Source of the DNA: Scatacola_A faecigallinarum
GTDB lineage: Bacteria; Pseudomonadota; Alphaproteobacteria; RF32; CAG-239
Reading direction: 5' to 3'
DNA: 45,703 nt
Assembly: GCA_018713605.1 (NCBI GenBank)
Contig: DVOM01000013.1
Coordinates: 1-45,703, forward strand
Shown: piece by piece, positions 30,437-38,882 of the stretch
Position numbering within the stretch: position 1 is the stretch's first letter
How the letters are laid out: every line of letters starts with the position of its first letter
Translations under genes and position numbers: made by a program
Notes under the pieces: model-generated
What the model was told of the DNA's origin: nothing
What the model saw: only the letters and a program-made list of their open reading frames with translations
The model's database searches: none

Positions 30437-31389
30437 AAACGCCCGCTTTCTGGTCCGAACCCAATTTTCTTTCCCGCTTGCTGAAACCGCTGGGCACAGT
30501 CTATGCTTTTGCCACTCGTCTGCGCATCGGGCTGGGACGCCCGTGCAAAATCGGACGGCCTGTCGTCTGCATCGGCAATCTGACGGCCGGCGGCACGGGC
30601 AAAACGCCGGTCGCCGTTGCGGTTGCCGGACTTTTGCAACAGGCCGGCAAAAATCCGTTTTTTGTTTCCCGCGGTTACGGCGGCACTTTGAAAAACATCA
30701 TGGTTGACAAAGAAAAGCACACGGCGTCAGAAGTCGGCGACGAACCGTTGCTGCTTGCCCGCCGGGCACCGGTCATCGTCAACCCTGATCGTGTTGCCGG
30801 CGCCCAGAAGGCCCTCCGGTCCGGTGCCGAAGTTATTGTCATGGACGACGGTTTCCAGAATCCGGGATTATATAAAGATCTGTCTTTCTTGGTTTTTGAC
30901 GGCGGTTTCGGCATCGGCAACGGCCTGTCGGTTCCGGCCGGGCCGCTCCGCGAAAACTTCGCCGCCGGCCTCAAACGCGCCCATGCGGCAATTATCCTCG
31001 GTGAAGACAAACATAATTTAAGCGCCAAAATTGCCGGAATTCCGATTTTCCGGGGTTCAGTCGTTCCGGTTCGGCCGGAAGTGTCCAATACCGACGCCGT
31101 CGCCTTTGCCGGCATCGGCCGTCCGGAAAAATTTTACGCCTCCATGCGCGAACTCGGCTTCAACCTGGTTGAAACCGTTGACTTTCCGGATCATCACCGT
31201 TATACGGCAGCCGAACTGAACCGCCTCATCGACAAGACTCGCAGTAAAGACGCCCTCCTTTTTACCACCGCCAAGGACTTTGTAAAAATTCCAACGCAAA
31301 TGCAGAAGTATTTCCGGGTTCTTGAAATTGAAATCAGATGGGAAGACGAAGCCGCCCTTTCCAAATTCATCCTTGACAACATAAGATGA
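30433..31389 (+). CDS. lpxK: Tetraacyldisaccharide 4'-kinase
   Basis: 318 residues. Phosphorylates the 4' position of the lipid A disaccharide to give lipid IV-A. The P-loop is GNLTAGGTGKTPV (about 49-61), followed by FFVSRGYGG, VGDEPLLLARRAPVIV and the conserved MDDGFQNP (Asp-Asp for Mg). The start at 30433 overlaps the waaA stop (ATGA), so the two are translationally coupled. It closes an operon that starts with the FliN-like gene. Confidence 0.96.
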   Translation: MKTPAFWSEPNFLSRLLKPLGTVYAFATRLRIGLGRPCKIGRPVVCIGNLTAGGTGKTPVAVAVAGLLQQAGKNPFFVSRGYGGTLKNIMVDKEKHTASEVGDEPLLLARRAPVIVNPDRVAGAQKALRSGAEVIVMDDGFQNPGLYKDLSFLVFDGGFGIGNGLSVPAGPLRENFAAGLKRAHAAIILGEDKHNLSAKIAGIPIFRGSVVPVRPEVSNTDAVAFAGIGRPEKFYASMRELGFNLVETVDFPDHHRYTAAELNRLIDKTRSKDALLFTTAKDFVKIPTQMQKYFRVLEIEIRWEDEAALSKFILDNIR

Positions 31390-31390
31390 A

Positions 31391-31414
31391 AAAGCCCTCC
31401 GCAAAGGAGGGTCT
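31391..31414 (-). terminator. Terminator of aldo/keto reductase gene
   Basis: CCCTCC-GCAAA-GGAGGG (31395-31411) between the convergent stops of lpxK and the reductase. On the minus strand it is followed by CTTTTT. Confidence 0.75.
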
Positions 31415-31417
31415 TGA

Positions 31418-32347
31418 CTATGCGAAAATGTTCTCCGCGGTGTACCCCCCATAGGCAAAAGCGCTGCCGTCAATAAAACGGTAATTTCTGTCCAGCGTGG
31501 CAATCTTCTTCATGTCTTCCTCGTCAAGTTCAATGTTCTGCGCCGCAAAATTTTCGCGAATGCGTTCCGGATGAACCGATTTCGGAATGGAAATCACGCC
31601 GCGGTTAACCTGCCAGGCAATCATGACCTGCGCCGGCGTAATGTTCAGACGTTTGGCAATCTCGCCGATAACCTCGTTTTCCATCAGATTCAGTTCGCCC
31701 TGATGCTGACCGGAACCAAGCGGCGAATAAGCCGTTACCGCAATCATGTTCCTGCGGCAGAAGTCTATCAGCTCATTTTGCTGCAAAAGCGGATGATTCT
31801 CAACCTGATTGACGCTCGGAACCGTTTCGGCCTTTTCAATCAGCTCGCCGAGTTTTTTGACGCCAAAGTTAGAAACGCCGAGGGCTCTGGCCAGCCCCTT
31901 GTTGTGCGCCTCTTCCATACCGGTCCAGGTAACGTCGGGCGGCAGTTCGTCCGACGCAACCATATCCGCATCGGAAGACGGCAGATCAACGCCTTTTTTC
32001 TGGGCAACCGGCCAGTGCATCAAATACAAATCCAGATAATCAAGCTGCAAATCCTCCAGAGTCTGTTGCAAGGCAGGCAAAACGTCTTCACGGGCGTGAG
32101 AGTCGTTCCAAAGTTTGGAAACGACAAACAGTTCCTCTCTTTTTACGTCGCCTTCGTTCATCGCATCGGCCAAGGCCTGTCCGATTTCCTTTTCATTGCC
32201 GTATATCGGCGCGCAGTCAATATGCCGATAACCATACTTGATGGCCCAGCGCACGGCCTGATAAACTTCGCCCGGCTTTGACTTCCAGGTTCCGAGACCG
32301 ACAATCGGCATCTCGGCTTCATTGTTCAGCTTTACGGATTTCATCAT
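31418..32347 (-). CDS. Aldo/keto reductase
   Basis: 309 residues, NAD(P)H-dependent (beta/alpha)8 barrel. The catalytic tetrad is visible: Asp in YRHIDCAP, Tyr in IYGNEKEIG, Lys in LFVVSKLWNDSH and His in YLMHWPV. The cofactor end shows SIPKSVHPERIRENF. The substrate is not predictable; related enzymes reduce aldehydes and ketones such as methylglyoxal or 2,5-diketogluconate. It stands alone, facing the lipid A operon. The second Met (32344) is an equally good start. Confidence 0.93.
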   Translation of the reverse strand: MMKSVKLNNEAEMPIVGLGTWKSKPGEVYQAVRWAIKYGYRHIDCAPIYGNEKEIGQALADAMNEGDVKREELFVVSKLWNDSHAREDVLPALQQTLEDLQLDYLDLYLMHWPVAQKKGVDLPSSDADMVASDELPPDVTWTGMEEAHNKGLARALGVSNFGVKKLGELIEKAETVPSVNQVENHPLLQQNELIDFCRRNMIAVTAYSPLGSGQHQGELNLMENEVIGEIAKRLNITPAQVMIAWQVNRGVISIPKSVHPERIRENFAAQNIELDEEDMKKIATLDRNYRFIDGSAFAYGGYTAENIFA

Positions 32348-32591
32348 TTTCTCCTTTAACTTTTTTAGCGGTAAACTCCCTTTTTATATAGTATCAAACC
32401 CTCCGGCTTAAAGATTCGCCCGCGAAATTTTGTTTTACATGCCCCTGAATTGATAAAGATGCTTGCAAAAAACAAAAAGTTATACTAATGTTTATAACAT
32501 ATTGGATAAAACCTCAGTCAAATCCAATAACTGATATATCAGCAAGCCTGATATGTGACTATTCTTTAACTAACAAAAGGATATGAACTAT
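32348..32591 (+). promoter_or_regulatory. Upstream region of the outer-membrane protein gene
   Basis: AT-rich region that must hold promoters for the reductase and the porin-like gene. It contains a TATACT -10-like box near 32480 and a perfect palindrome CTGATATATCAG at 32531-32542, followed by a partial copy (CTGATATG). The latter are close to the start and may form an mRNA-leader structure or operator. Not tested. Confidence 0.4.
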
Positions 32592-33143
32592 ATGAAGAAA
32601 ACATTACTCCTCGCCGGTGTTGCCAGCTTATTTGCCGTAAATACCGCCAATGCAGAAGTCAAACCCTATGTCGGTTTGGACTATAACTATTCCAGCTATG
32701 GCATGGACAAACCTTACAATGATGCATTTGAAGACGACTATAACAGCCTGTCTTTCGTTGCCGGTGCAAAATTGATGGAAAACTTCGGTCTGGAAGCTTT
32801 TTATCAGAGATCTCTGAACGAGAAAAACACCTATGACGGAGATAAATATTCTTCGCGCATCCAGAACTATGGCGTCGACGCTTTGGGCTATCTGCCGCTC
32901 GGCTGCGACAAGGAAGTTGAACTGATTGCCGGTCTCGGTCTTGGTCAGTACCAGACAAAATACAGAGAGCAGGGCTACACCTCCAGCAAAGAAGAAGCTC
33001 TCGGTATCCGCGCTAACGTCGGTGCTCAGTACAACATCGACGAAAATTGGTCTGTCCGCGGCATGTATCGCCATGTATATCTGCAGAAGAGCGTAATGAA
33101 CGACATCAATGAGTTCTCTGCCGGTATCAGATACAATTTCTAA
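32592..33143 (+). CDS. Small outer-membrane beta-barrel protein (OmpX/OmpA-barrel-like)
   Basis: 183 residues. Signal peptide MKKTLLLAGVASLFAVNTANA, then EVKPYVGLDYNYSSYGM. Alternating amphipathic strands follow (LSFVAGAKLMENFGLEAFYQRSL, LIAGLGLGQYQTKY, LGIRANVGAQYNIDENWSVRGMYRHVY), ending with a terminal Phe (FSAGIRYNF), the barrel-assembly signature. Eight strands are likely. The function may be structural or adhesion. The start at 32592 is chosen over 32583 for ribosome-site spacing (AAAGG). Confidence 0.9.
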   Translation: MKKTLLLAGVASLFAVNTANAEVKPYVGLDYNYSSYGMDKPYNDAFEDDYNSLSFVAGAKLMENFGLEAFYQRSLNEKNTYDGDKYSSRIQNYGVDALGYLPLGCDKEVELIAGLGLGQYQTKYREQGYTSSKEEALGIRANVGAQYNIDENWSVRGMYRHVYLQKSVMNDINEFSAGIRYNF

Positions 33144-33160
33144 TCGGATTTGGCTGAAAA

Positions 33161-33192
33161 ACACTGCCGGAAATTTCCGGCAGTGTTTTTTT
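33161..33192 (+). terminator. Terminator of the outer-membrane protein gene
   Basis: A 12-bp stem ACACTGCCGGAA/TTCCGGCAGTGT (33161-33184), with the T-run starting within its last bases. Confidence 0.9.
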
Positions 33193-33193
33193 A

Positions 33194-33531
33194 TGTTCAT
33201 ATGCCATCGGCAACTCTTCCGCCGCTCTTCTTGCGCCACAGTCCGTTCCTGTCCGTGCTTTTTCCAAATTTATTCTGATTTTACCTCTGCCTCATTTCAT
33301 CTTCAGCTTTTCCCTTCCTTGCTCACTTTCCAACATTTCCCCGTCCGTTCCCTCTTTCTAACTCTTTCCTGTCGTTATCCCTTACAACTTTGTCATTGCG
33401 GTATCCCCATCCACCCCTGTCACTCCTTTACAACTTTGTCATTGCCGTGCTCCTGTTCAACTTTGTCATTGCCGTGCTTGACACGGCAATCTCCTCCCTG
33501 TATGATCACGGTCACAGTCAAGGAGGCACCA
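33194..33531 (+). other. Pyrimidine-rich gap before dut with REP-like repeats
   Basis: About 340 bases with no gene. 33240-33420 is unusually C+T-rich on the plus strand. Then come three copies of CAACTTTGTCATTGC (33385, 33431 and 33458). The last continues into a full palindrome (33462-33493) of the same type as 6913-6945: TTTGTCATT, stem GCCGTG, CTTGA, stem CACGGC, AATC. It ends in the dut ribosome site. Confidence 0.6.
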
Positions 33532-34011
33532 ATGGAACAAATCAGCACCCGGTATTTCAAAATTTTTTACACCAAACTGCCGCATTATGTTGAAAGCGAA
33601 AACAACCTGAAATATTCGACGCCGGATGCGGCCTGCTTCGACATCTGCGCCTCAGTCGCTGCCCCCCATACCATTCTGCCGCAACAGCGTTTCATGTGCC
33701 CGACCGGTTTGAAACTTGCACCGGAAAATCCGTTTTGGCTGCGTGTCAACGGCCGCAGCGGCCTGGCGGCCAAACACGGCATTATCCCTATCGGCGGCAT
33801 CATTGACACCGACTACCGCGGCGAACCGATGATAATCCTGCTCAACACCGGCACGGAACCTTATACGATACGCGGCGGCGATAAAATCGCCCAGATTGAA
33901 TGCCCCTTCCCTTATAAAGCCGTATTTGAAGAAATCAGCCCGGAAAAATTTGCGGATTTGGCACAGACAATCCGTGGCAACGGCGGTTTCGGCTCCACCG
34001 GCCGCAGATAA
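33532..34011 (+). CDS. dut: dUTP diphosphatase
   Basis: 159 residues. Hydrolyses dUTP to dUMP, keeping uracil out of DNA. All five dUTPase motifs are present: DAACFDICA, NGRSGLAAKHG, GGIIDTDYRGEPMI, GDKIAQIECP and the C-terminal RGNGGFGSTGR. The start ATG at 33532 follows AAGGAGG at ideal spacing; longer frames reaching back to 33109 are chance. Confidence 0.95.
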   Translation: MEQISTRYFKIFYTKLPHYVESENNLKYSTPDAACFDICASVAAPHTILPQQRFMCPTGLKLAPENPFWLRVNGRSGLAAKHGIIPIGGIIDTDYRGEPMIILLNTGTEPYTIRGGDKIAQIECPFPYKAVFEEISPEKFADLAQTIRGNGGFGSTGRR

Positions 34012-34069
34012 TCCGACCTAAAACTCCAGTACCGGGCGAACGACAAAACCATATAAATCTTTCGACAAT

Positions 34070-34107
34070 AAAAAAAACCTCCGGCAAATAACCGGAGGCT
34101 GTTTTTT
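34070..34107. terminator. Bidirectional terminator between dut and clpX
   Basis: CCTCCGG (34078-34084) pairs with CCGGAGG (34092-34098), with A-run and T-run on either side. Confidence 0.9.
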
Positions 34108-34119
34108 TATACATCTAAT

Positions 34120-35391
34120 TCACGCGGACTTCTCGCCGTGTTCTTCTTTTTTGTAGACATAAACCGGTTCCTTGTGTTCGTCGATAACATCTTCATTGAT
34201 AACGATTTCCGAAACGTCCTTCTTATCCGGAATATCATACATCAATTCCAGCAGATTATCTTCCATAATCGCACGCAGGCCGCGGGCGCCGGTCTTGCGT
34301 TCAATCGCCTTTTTGGCAATTGCGCGCAAAGCGTCTTCGGTAATCGTCAGTTTGACGCCTTCCATCTCGAACAATGTCGCATACTGCTTAACCAGCGCAT
34401 TTTTCGGTTCGGTCAAAACCTTGACCAGAGCATCTTCGTTCAGATCCTCCAGCGTGGCGATGACCGGCAGACGACCGACAAATTCCGGAATCAATCCGTA
34501 CTTGAGCAAATCTTCCGGCTGAACGTCTTTCAGAATTTCACCAATGCCTCGCTCTTCCTTGGAAGCGACTTTTGCCCCGAAACCAATCGACGTTTCGTTG
34601 CCGCGGCGGCTGACGATTTTTTCCAAGCCGGCAAAAGCGCCGCCGCAGATAAACAAAATATTGGTCGTATCGACATGCAGAAATTCCTGCTGCGGATGTT
34701 TGCGCCCGCCCTGCGGCGGTACATTGGCAACCGTACCTTCAATGATTTTCAGCAGCGCCTGCTGCACACCCTCGCCCGAAACGTCGCGCGTAATCGACGG
34801 ACCGTCGGTCTTGCGGGTAATCTTGTCTATTTCATCAATATAAACGATGCCGCGCTGCGCCTTTTCAATATCATAATTCGCCGCCTGCACCAGTTTCAGA
34901 ATAATGTTTTCAACATCTTCGCCGACATAACCGGCTTCGGTCAAAGTCGTCGCGTCCGCAATCGCAAACGGCACGTCCAAAATCTTGGCCAGCGTCTGCG
35001 CCAGCAGCGTTTTGCCCGAACCTGTCGAACCGATGAGAATCACGTTCGACTTCGAAACTTCAATATCCTTGGAAGTTTTCTGACAGTTCAGCCGTTTGTA
35101 ATGGTTATACACCGCCACCGACAACACCTTTTTGGCCTGATCCTGACCGATAACGTACTGATCCAGAAATTCCTTTATTTTTGACGGCGTCGGCAGCTTC
35201 TCGGCCGTATTGCCGCCTTCGGCCTTGGCAATTTCGTTCATCTCGTCGGCAACAATGTTAATACAGACTTCTATGCATTCGTCACAGATGTACACGCCGC
35301 GGCCGGCCACCAGCTTCTTTACTTCGTTCTGGCTCTTTCCGCAGAAGGAACAGCACAAAACCTCACCGTTCTTATCGTCTTTATCACTCAT
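34120..35391 (-). CDS. clpX: ClpXP protease ATPase subunit ClpX
   Basis: 423 residues. AAA+ unfoldase that feeds substrates to ClpP. N-terminal zinc-binding domain with four Cys (CSFCGKSQ ... YICDECIEVC), P-loop GSTGSGKTLLAQ, pore loop GYVGEDVENI, Walker B IVYIDEIDKI and the sensor region. The start ATG at 35389-35391 follows TAGGTG; an in-frame GTG three codons earlier is less likely. It lies 9 bases after clpP, in the normal clpP-clpX order. Confidence 0.97.
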   Translation of the reverse strand: MSDKDDKNGEVLCCSFCGKSQNEVKKLVAGRGVYICDECIEVCINIVADEMNEIAKAEGGNTAEKLPTPSKIKEFLDQYVIGQDQAKKVLSVAVYNHYKRLNCQKTSKDIEVSKSNVILIGSTGSGKTLLAQTLAKILDVPFAIADATTLTEAGYVGEDVENIILKLVQAANYDIEKAQRGIVYIDEIDKITRKTDGPSITRDVSGEGVQQALLKIIEGTVANVPPQGGRKHPQQEFLHVDTTNILFICGGAFAGLEKIVSRRGNETSIGFGAKVASKEERGIGEILKDVQPEDLLKYGLIPEFVGRLPVIATLEDLNEDALVKVLTEPKNALVKQYATLFEMEGVKLTITEDALRAIAKKAIERKTGARGLRAIMEDNLLELMYDIPDKKDVSEIVINEDVIDEHKEPVYVYKKEEHGEKSA

Positions 35392-35400
35392 TTTTTTCAC

Positions 35401-36030
35401 CTATTTTACAATCTCGTCGCGGTTGGTAACAATATGGTCAATCAGGCCGAATTTCTTGGCCTCCTCCGGCGTCATGAAATTATCGCGATCCATCGCCTTC
35501 TCGATAACCGAAAGCTTCTGTCCGGTATTTTTGGCATAAATCGCGTTCAGACGCTTGCGCATGTCCAAAATCAGCCTGGCCTGAATTTCAATGTCTGCCG
35601 CCTGCCCTTTGGCACCGCCGGAAGGCTGATGAATCATAATCTGCGAATTCGGCAGCGAAAACCTCTTGCCCTTGGCGCCGCCGGCCAGCAGGAAAGATCC
35701 CATCGAACAGGCCTGTCCGATGCACATGGTCGCTACGTCGCAGCTGATGTACTGCATGGTATCGTACATTGCCATGCCGGACGTAATAACGCCGCCGGGC
35801 GAGTTAATGTACAGAAAGATGTCCTTTTTGGGATTCTCGGATTCCAAAAACAGAAGCTGAGCGCAAACCAGCGACGAAACTTCGTCGTTAACCTCTCCGG
35901 TCAGAAAAATAATCCTTTCTTTCAGCAGGCGCGAAAAGATGTCAAACGAGCGCTCGCCCTTGGACGTCTGTTCAATGACCATCGGCACCAGCGTATTGTC
36001 AAATATCTCAATAGAACTTCTTGCAACCAT
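35401..36030 (-). CDS. clpP: ClpP serine protease subunit
   Basis: 209 residues. Tetradecameric protease chamber. The catalytic triad is visible: Ser109 (GQACSMGSFLLAGG), His134 (QIMIHQPSGG) and Asp near 184 (MDRDNFM). It is the first gene of the clpP-clpX operon. Trigger factor, often directly upstream in other bacteria, is instead at 41009. Confidence 0.97.
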   Translation of the reverse strand: MVARSSIEIFDNTLVPMVIEQTSKGERSFDIFSRLLKERIIFLTGEVNDEVSSLVCAQLLFLESENPKKDIFLYINSPGGVITSGMAMYDTMQYISCDVATMCIGQACSMGSFLLAGGAKGKRFSLPNSQIMIHQPSGGAKGQAADIEIQARLILDMRKRLNAIYAKNTGQKLSVIEKAMDRDNFMTPEEAKKFGLIDHIVTNRDEIVK

Positions 36031-36112
36031 TTTGTTTTCCTTATCATTGGCAGATTAACTTTTTATAGCACTCTATACCAATATATTCAACAAAATGTTA
36101 ATAACAGCGCCC

Positions 36113-37069
36113 TTAATCGTCAAAACCGGTCTTTTCGTCGACGATATACAGCGGCCGCTGCTTAACCTCTACGAAAATCTTGGCCAGATATTCCCCGATA
36201 ATGCCCAAAGACACCAGCTGCACGCCGGAAAAAATCGTAATGATCGTTACCAGCGAAGCCCAACCGACAATTGTGCCCCGCACCGACCAACGGTAAATGA
36301 CGAAACAGAGAAAACACAGGCTCAGGAAGCAGATGAAAAAACCCATAAACGTTACCAGTCTGAGCGGCACAATCGAAAAACTTGAAATGCCGCTCCAGGC
36401 AAAACCCATCATCTTCATCAGCGGATACTTCGTTTCGCCGGCCGGACGCGCCTTGCGGTCATAATAAACCTTGTCCGACTTAAACCCGACCAGCGGCATC
36501 ATTGCGCGCAAAAACAGGTTTCGTTCGGGAAACTGCTTCAGCGTATTTACGGCGCGCCGCGTCATCATACGAAAATCGGCATGGTTATAGACGATGTTCA
36601 CGCCAAGAAGTTTCATCAGTTTATAAAAGGCCAGCGCCGAATATTTCTTGAACCGGGTATCCGTATCGCGGCTGTCCCGCACGCCGTAAACGATTTCGCA
36701 GCCGTCATTTATCTTGTCGAGCATGGTTTCAATGACGCCGCAGTCGTCCTGCAAATCGGCGTCAATCGTCACATACAGGTCGGCGTCGGTATCATACATG
36801 CCGGCAATAATCGCTTTCTGATGACCAAAGTTGCGCGACAGGCTGATGCCCGAAAAAATCCGCTCCCCGGCGGCGGCTTTTTTTATCAGCGCCCAGGTTT
36901 TGTCGCTGCTTCCGTCGTTTACAAAACAGACTTTGCTGTCCGCATGCACTTTTTTGCCTTTTATCAGCTTTTTCAGCAACGCGCCGATGACCTTTATCGT
37001 CTGCGGCAGCACCGCCTCTTCGTTGTAACAGGGCATGACAATCAGCAGTTTTTTCAAATCATCGGACAT
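36113..37069 (-). CDS. GtrB/DPM1-like polyprenyl-phosphate glycosyltransferase
   Basis: 318 residues. N-terminal GT2 domain: LLIVMPCYNEEAVLPQTI, SDKTWALI, LSRNFGHQKAI and the metal-binding VTIDADLQDD (DxD). Two membrane helices follow near residues 225-285 (LVTFMGFFICFLSLCFLCFVIY and SLVTIITIFSGVQLVSLGIIGEYLAKIF), as in GtrB and ArnC. It transfers a sugar to undecaprenyl phosphate for later use outside the membrane. It is cotranscribed with the methyltransferase upstream of it (gap 17 bases). A GtrA-type flippase lies at 40539. Confidence 0.9.
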   Translation of the reverse strand: MSDDLKKLLIVMPCYNEEAVLPQTIKVIGALLKKLIKGKKVHADSKVCFVNDGSSDKTWALIKKAAAGERIFSGISLSRNFGHQKAIIAGMYDTDADLYVTIDADLQDDCGVIETMLDKINDGCEIVYGVRDSRDTDTRFKKYSALAFYKLMKLLGVNIVYNHADFRMMTRRAVNTLKQFPERNLFLRAMMPLVGFKSDKVYYDRKARPAGETKYPLMKMMGFAWSGISSFSIVPLRLVTFMGFFICFLSLCFLCFVIYRWSVRGTIVGWASLVTIITIFSGVQLVSLGIIGEYLAKIFVEVKQRPLYIVDEKTGFDD

Positions 37070-37086
37070 CGCCGGCTCCTTTGTGG

Positions 37087-37911
37087 TTAACGCGAACGTA
37101 TCTTTTGAATATATCTTATCATTCCCGGAATTTTAAGCAGTAAAAATCTTTTAATTTTGAACATAAACCCGCTGGGTGCCCTTCCACATTCGCTGGGAAG
37201 CAACACTTTCAGGTTTTCCTGCCGCAAACGGCCGGACGCCGGCACCGCTTTGAAAACATACTGAAAGACGTGCGACTGCGGATCATTGAGAATAAAGGCG
37301 GCCGTTTCGGGCGGAAGCTCGCCGACCTTATGCTTCTGAAAACCGTCCGGCGGCAGAAACGTCCGCCCGGAGGTCGTAATTTTCAATTCGGCATCAGCAA
37401 ACATTCCGGCAATCGATGCCGCGGTAAAAAAGCGCAAATGCGTCTTGTCCAGAATCCCCAGCTCGGTATAGCTCCAGTCGTTAAGCAAAAGCCCGGCTTT
37501 AATGCTGGCATGCGCCGCATTCGGCAGCGAAACCAGAAAATATCCGCCCGGCTTCAACAGAAGTTTCAACTCGGACAGAACCGCGGCGGGCTGCCGCAGA
37601 TGTTCCAGCACGTCGCCGCAGACAATAACGTCAAAAGACTGCCGAAACCGCGGATAGTCGGCCGCGGCGAAATTATTCAGGTCAATTTGCAGCACTTCGT
37701 CGAAAACCCGGCGTTTTCGACAAACTTCAACACCTTCCTTATCGGCTTCAAGTCCGACACAGCGGCAGTTCTTCCGCTCTGCCAGCAGCGCGGACAAATC
37801 GCCGCAGGCACAGCCGACGTCAAGCACCCGGCTCCCGGCCTCAGTCATTTCATAAAGCAGGACATTGCTGTCGTTTCTGTTTTTCAGATTAATTTTGCGG
37901 ACATAAAGCAT
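37087..37911 (-). CDS. Class I SAM-dependent methyltransferase
   Basis: 274 residues. Motif I is VLDVGCACGDLSALL, followed by CVGLEADKEGVEVCRKR, VIVCGDVLEHLRQPAAVL and LKPGGYFLVSLPN, the Rossmann-fold order of SAM methyltransferases. The C-terminal 90 residues are basic and unrecognised. The context (glycosyltransferases on both sides) suggests methylation of a glycan or its precursor. It is divergent from the glycosyltransferase at 38052. Confidence 0.85.
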   Translation of the reverse strand: MLYVRKINLKNRNDSNVLLYEMTEAGSRVLDVGCACGDLSALLAERKNCRCVGLEADKEGVEVCRKRRVFDEVLQIDLNNFAAADYPRFRQSFDVIVCGDVLEHLRQPAAVLSELKLLLKPGGYFLVSLPNAAHASIKAGLLLNDWSYTELGILDKTHLRFFTAASIAGMFADAELKITTSGRTFLPPDGFQKHKVGELPPETAAFILNDPQSHVFQYVFKAVPASGRLRQENLKVLLPSECGRAPSGFMFKIKRFLLLKIPGMIRYIQKIRSR

Positions 37912-38051
37912 CTGTTTGACTTTCCGGTTTAATTTTTTTCTAAGCTTAACCGTGCTGCAAAATTTGTCAACTGTTGATAACCGTCACTTTTTCTTAGCCA
38001 AACATTTCCGCCGTTTTATAATTAAACCCAACTTATCCGGAAAGGCAGCCA

Positions 38052-38882
38052 ATGTCCGTCAAAAAACCCAAAATTTCCGTCCTGATTCCCGTGCACAACG
38101 GCGCCGACACGCTCGCGGAAACCGTCGCCAGCATTTTAAATCAGACTTTTGCCGATTTTGAGCTGCTGCTGTTTGACGACGCCTCGACCGACGCTTCGCC
38201 TGAAATCATCAACAGTTTTGCCGATTCCCGCATCCGTCGCTTCCGCAGCGACGCCAATCTGGGCATATCCGAAACCAGAAACCGGCTTATGGAGCTGGCC
38301 GCGGGCGAATATCTGGCGGTTATGGATCATGATGACCTATCCGCCCCCCGGCGGCTCGAAAAACAGGCCGCCTGGCTGGACAACAATCCCGAAGTTGCCA
38401 TGGTCGGCAGCTGGGGACGGCTGTTTTGCACCCGGCCGCCCTTTCCCGGGATTTTCGGCAGAATCAAACAGGCCTTTGTCAACCTCGGCTGGGTTTGGTG
38501 CCAACCGGAACACCCCGACATTCATGACGCGCTCTGCGGCAACCCGGTCATGCACTCGTCAGCCATGCTCCGCCGCTCGGCACTCGTCCGGGACAACATC
38601 ACTTACAACCCGGACTATTCGCCCGCCGAAGACTACGACCTCTGCCGGCAGCTTCTGGCTGCCGGCTGGCAGCTGGCCAACCTTCCCGAAGTGCTTTTCT
38701 GCTACCACTATCACGGCCGCAACTATTCGCTTACCCATAAGAAAGCCATGCGCCGCGCCGACCGCAAAGTCAAAAACGACATTCTCAGACTGCTCGGTCG
38801 GAAACGCTCCTTCTGCCCCTATTTTCTGGTCATGCTGCAAAAGCTGCGCCTGAAAAAGTTTCCGAGGAACTGCAATGATTAA
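38052..38882 (+). CDS. Family 2 glycosyltransferase
   Basis: 276 residues. GT-A domain with KISVLIPVHNGADTLAETVASILNQTF, LLLFDDASTDAS, GISETRNRLMELAAGEYLAVMDHDD (DxD-like) and an acceptor region EDYDLCRQLLAAG. A basic C terminus (RLRLKKFPRNCND) may attach to the membrane. A GGAAAGG ribosome site is visible at 38039. It overlaps the next gene by eight bases, so it is in an operon with the membrane protein and the GtrA-like gene. Confidence 0.9.
   Translation: MSVKKPKISVLIPVHNGADTLAETVASILNQTFADFELLLFDDASTDASPEIINSFADSRIRRFRSDANLGISETRNRLMELAAGEYLAVMDHDDLSAPRRLEKQAAWLDNNPEVAMVGSWGRLFCTRPPFPGIFGRIKQAFVNLGWVWCQPEHPDIHDALCGNPVMHSSAMLRRSALVRDNITYNPDYSPAEDYDLCRQLLAAGWQLANLPEVLFCYHYHGRNYSLTHKKAMRRADRKVKNDILRLLGRKRSFCPYFLVMLQKLRLKKFPRNCND

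Noticed and set aside
33385..33493. A CRISPR array
   Set aside because: Three short copies at irregular spacing (46 and 27 bases), ending in a REP-like palindrome; no cas gene in the window.
33109..33531. An N-terminal extension of dUTPase of about 140 residues
   Set aside because: The frame crosses the terminator, the pyrimidine tract and repeats, while a perfect ribosome site precedes the ATG at 33532.
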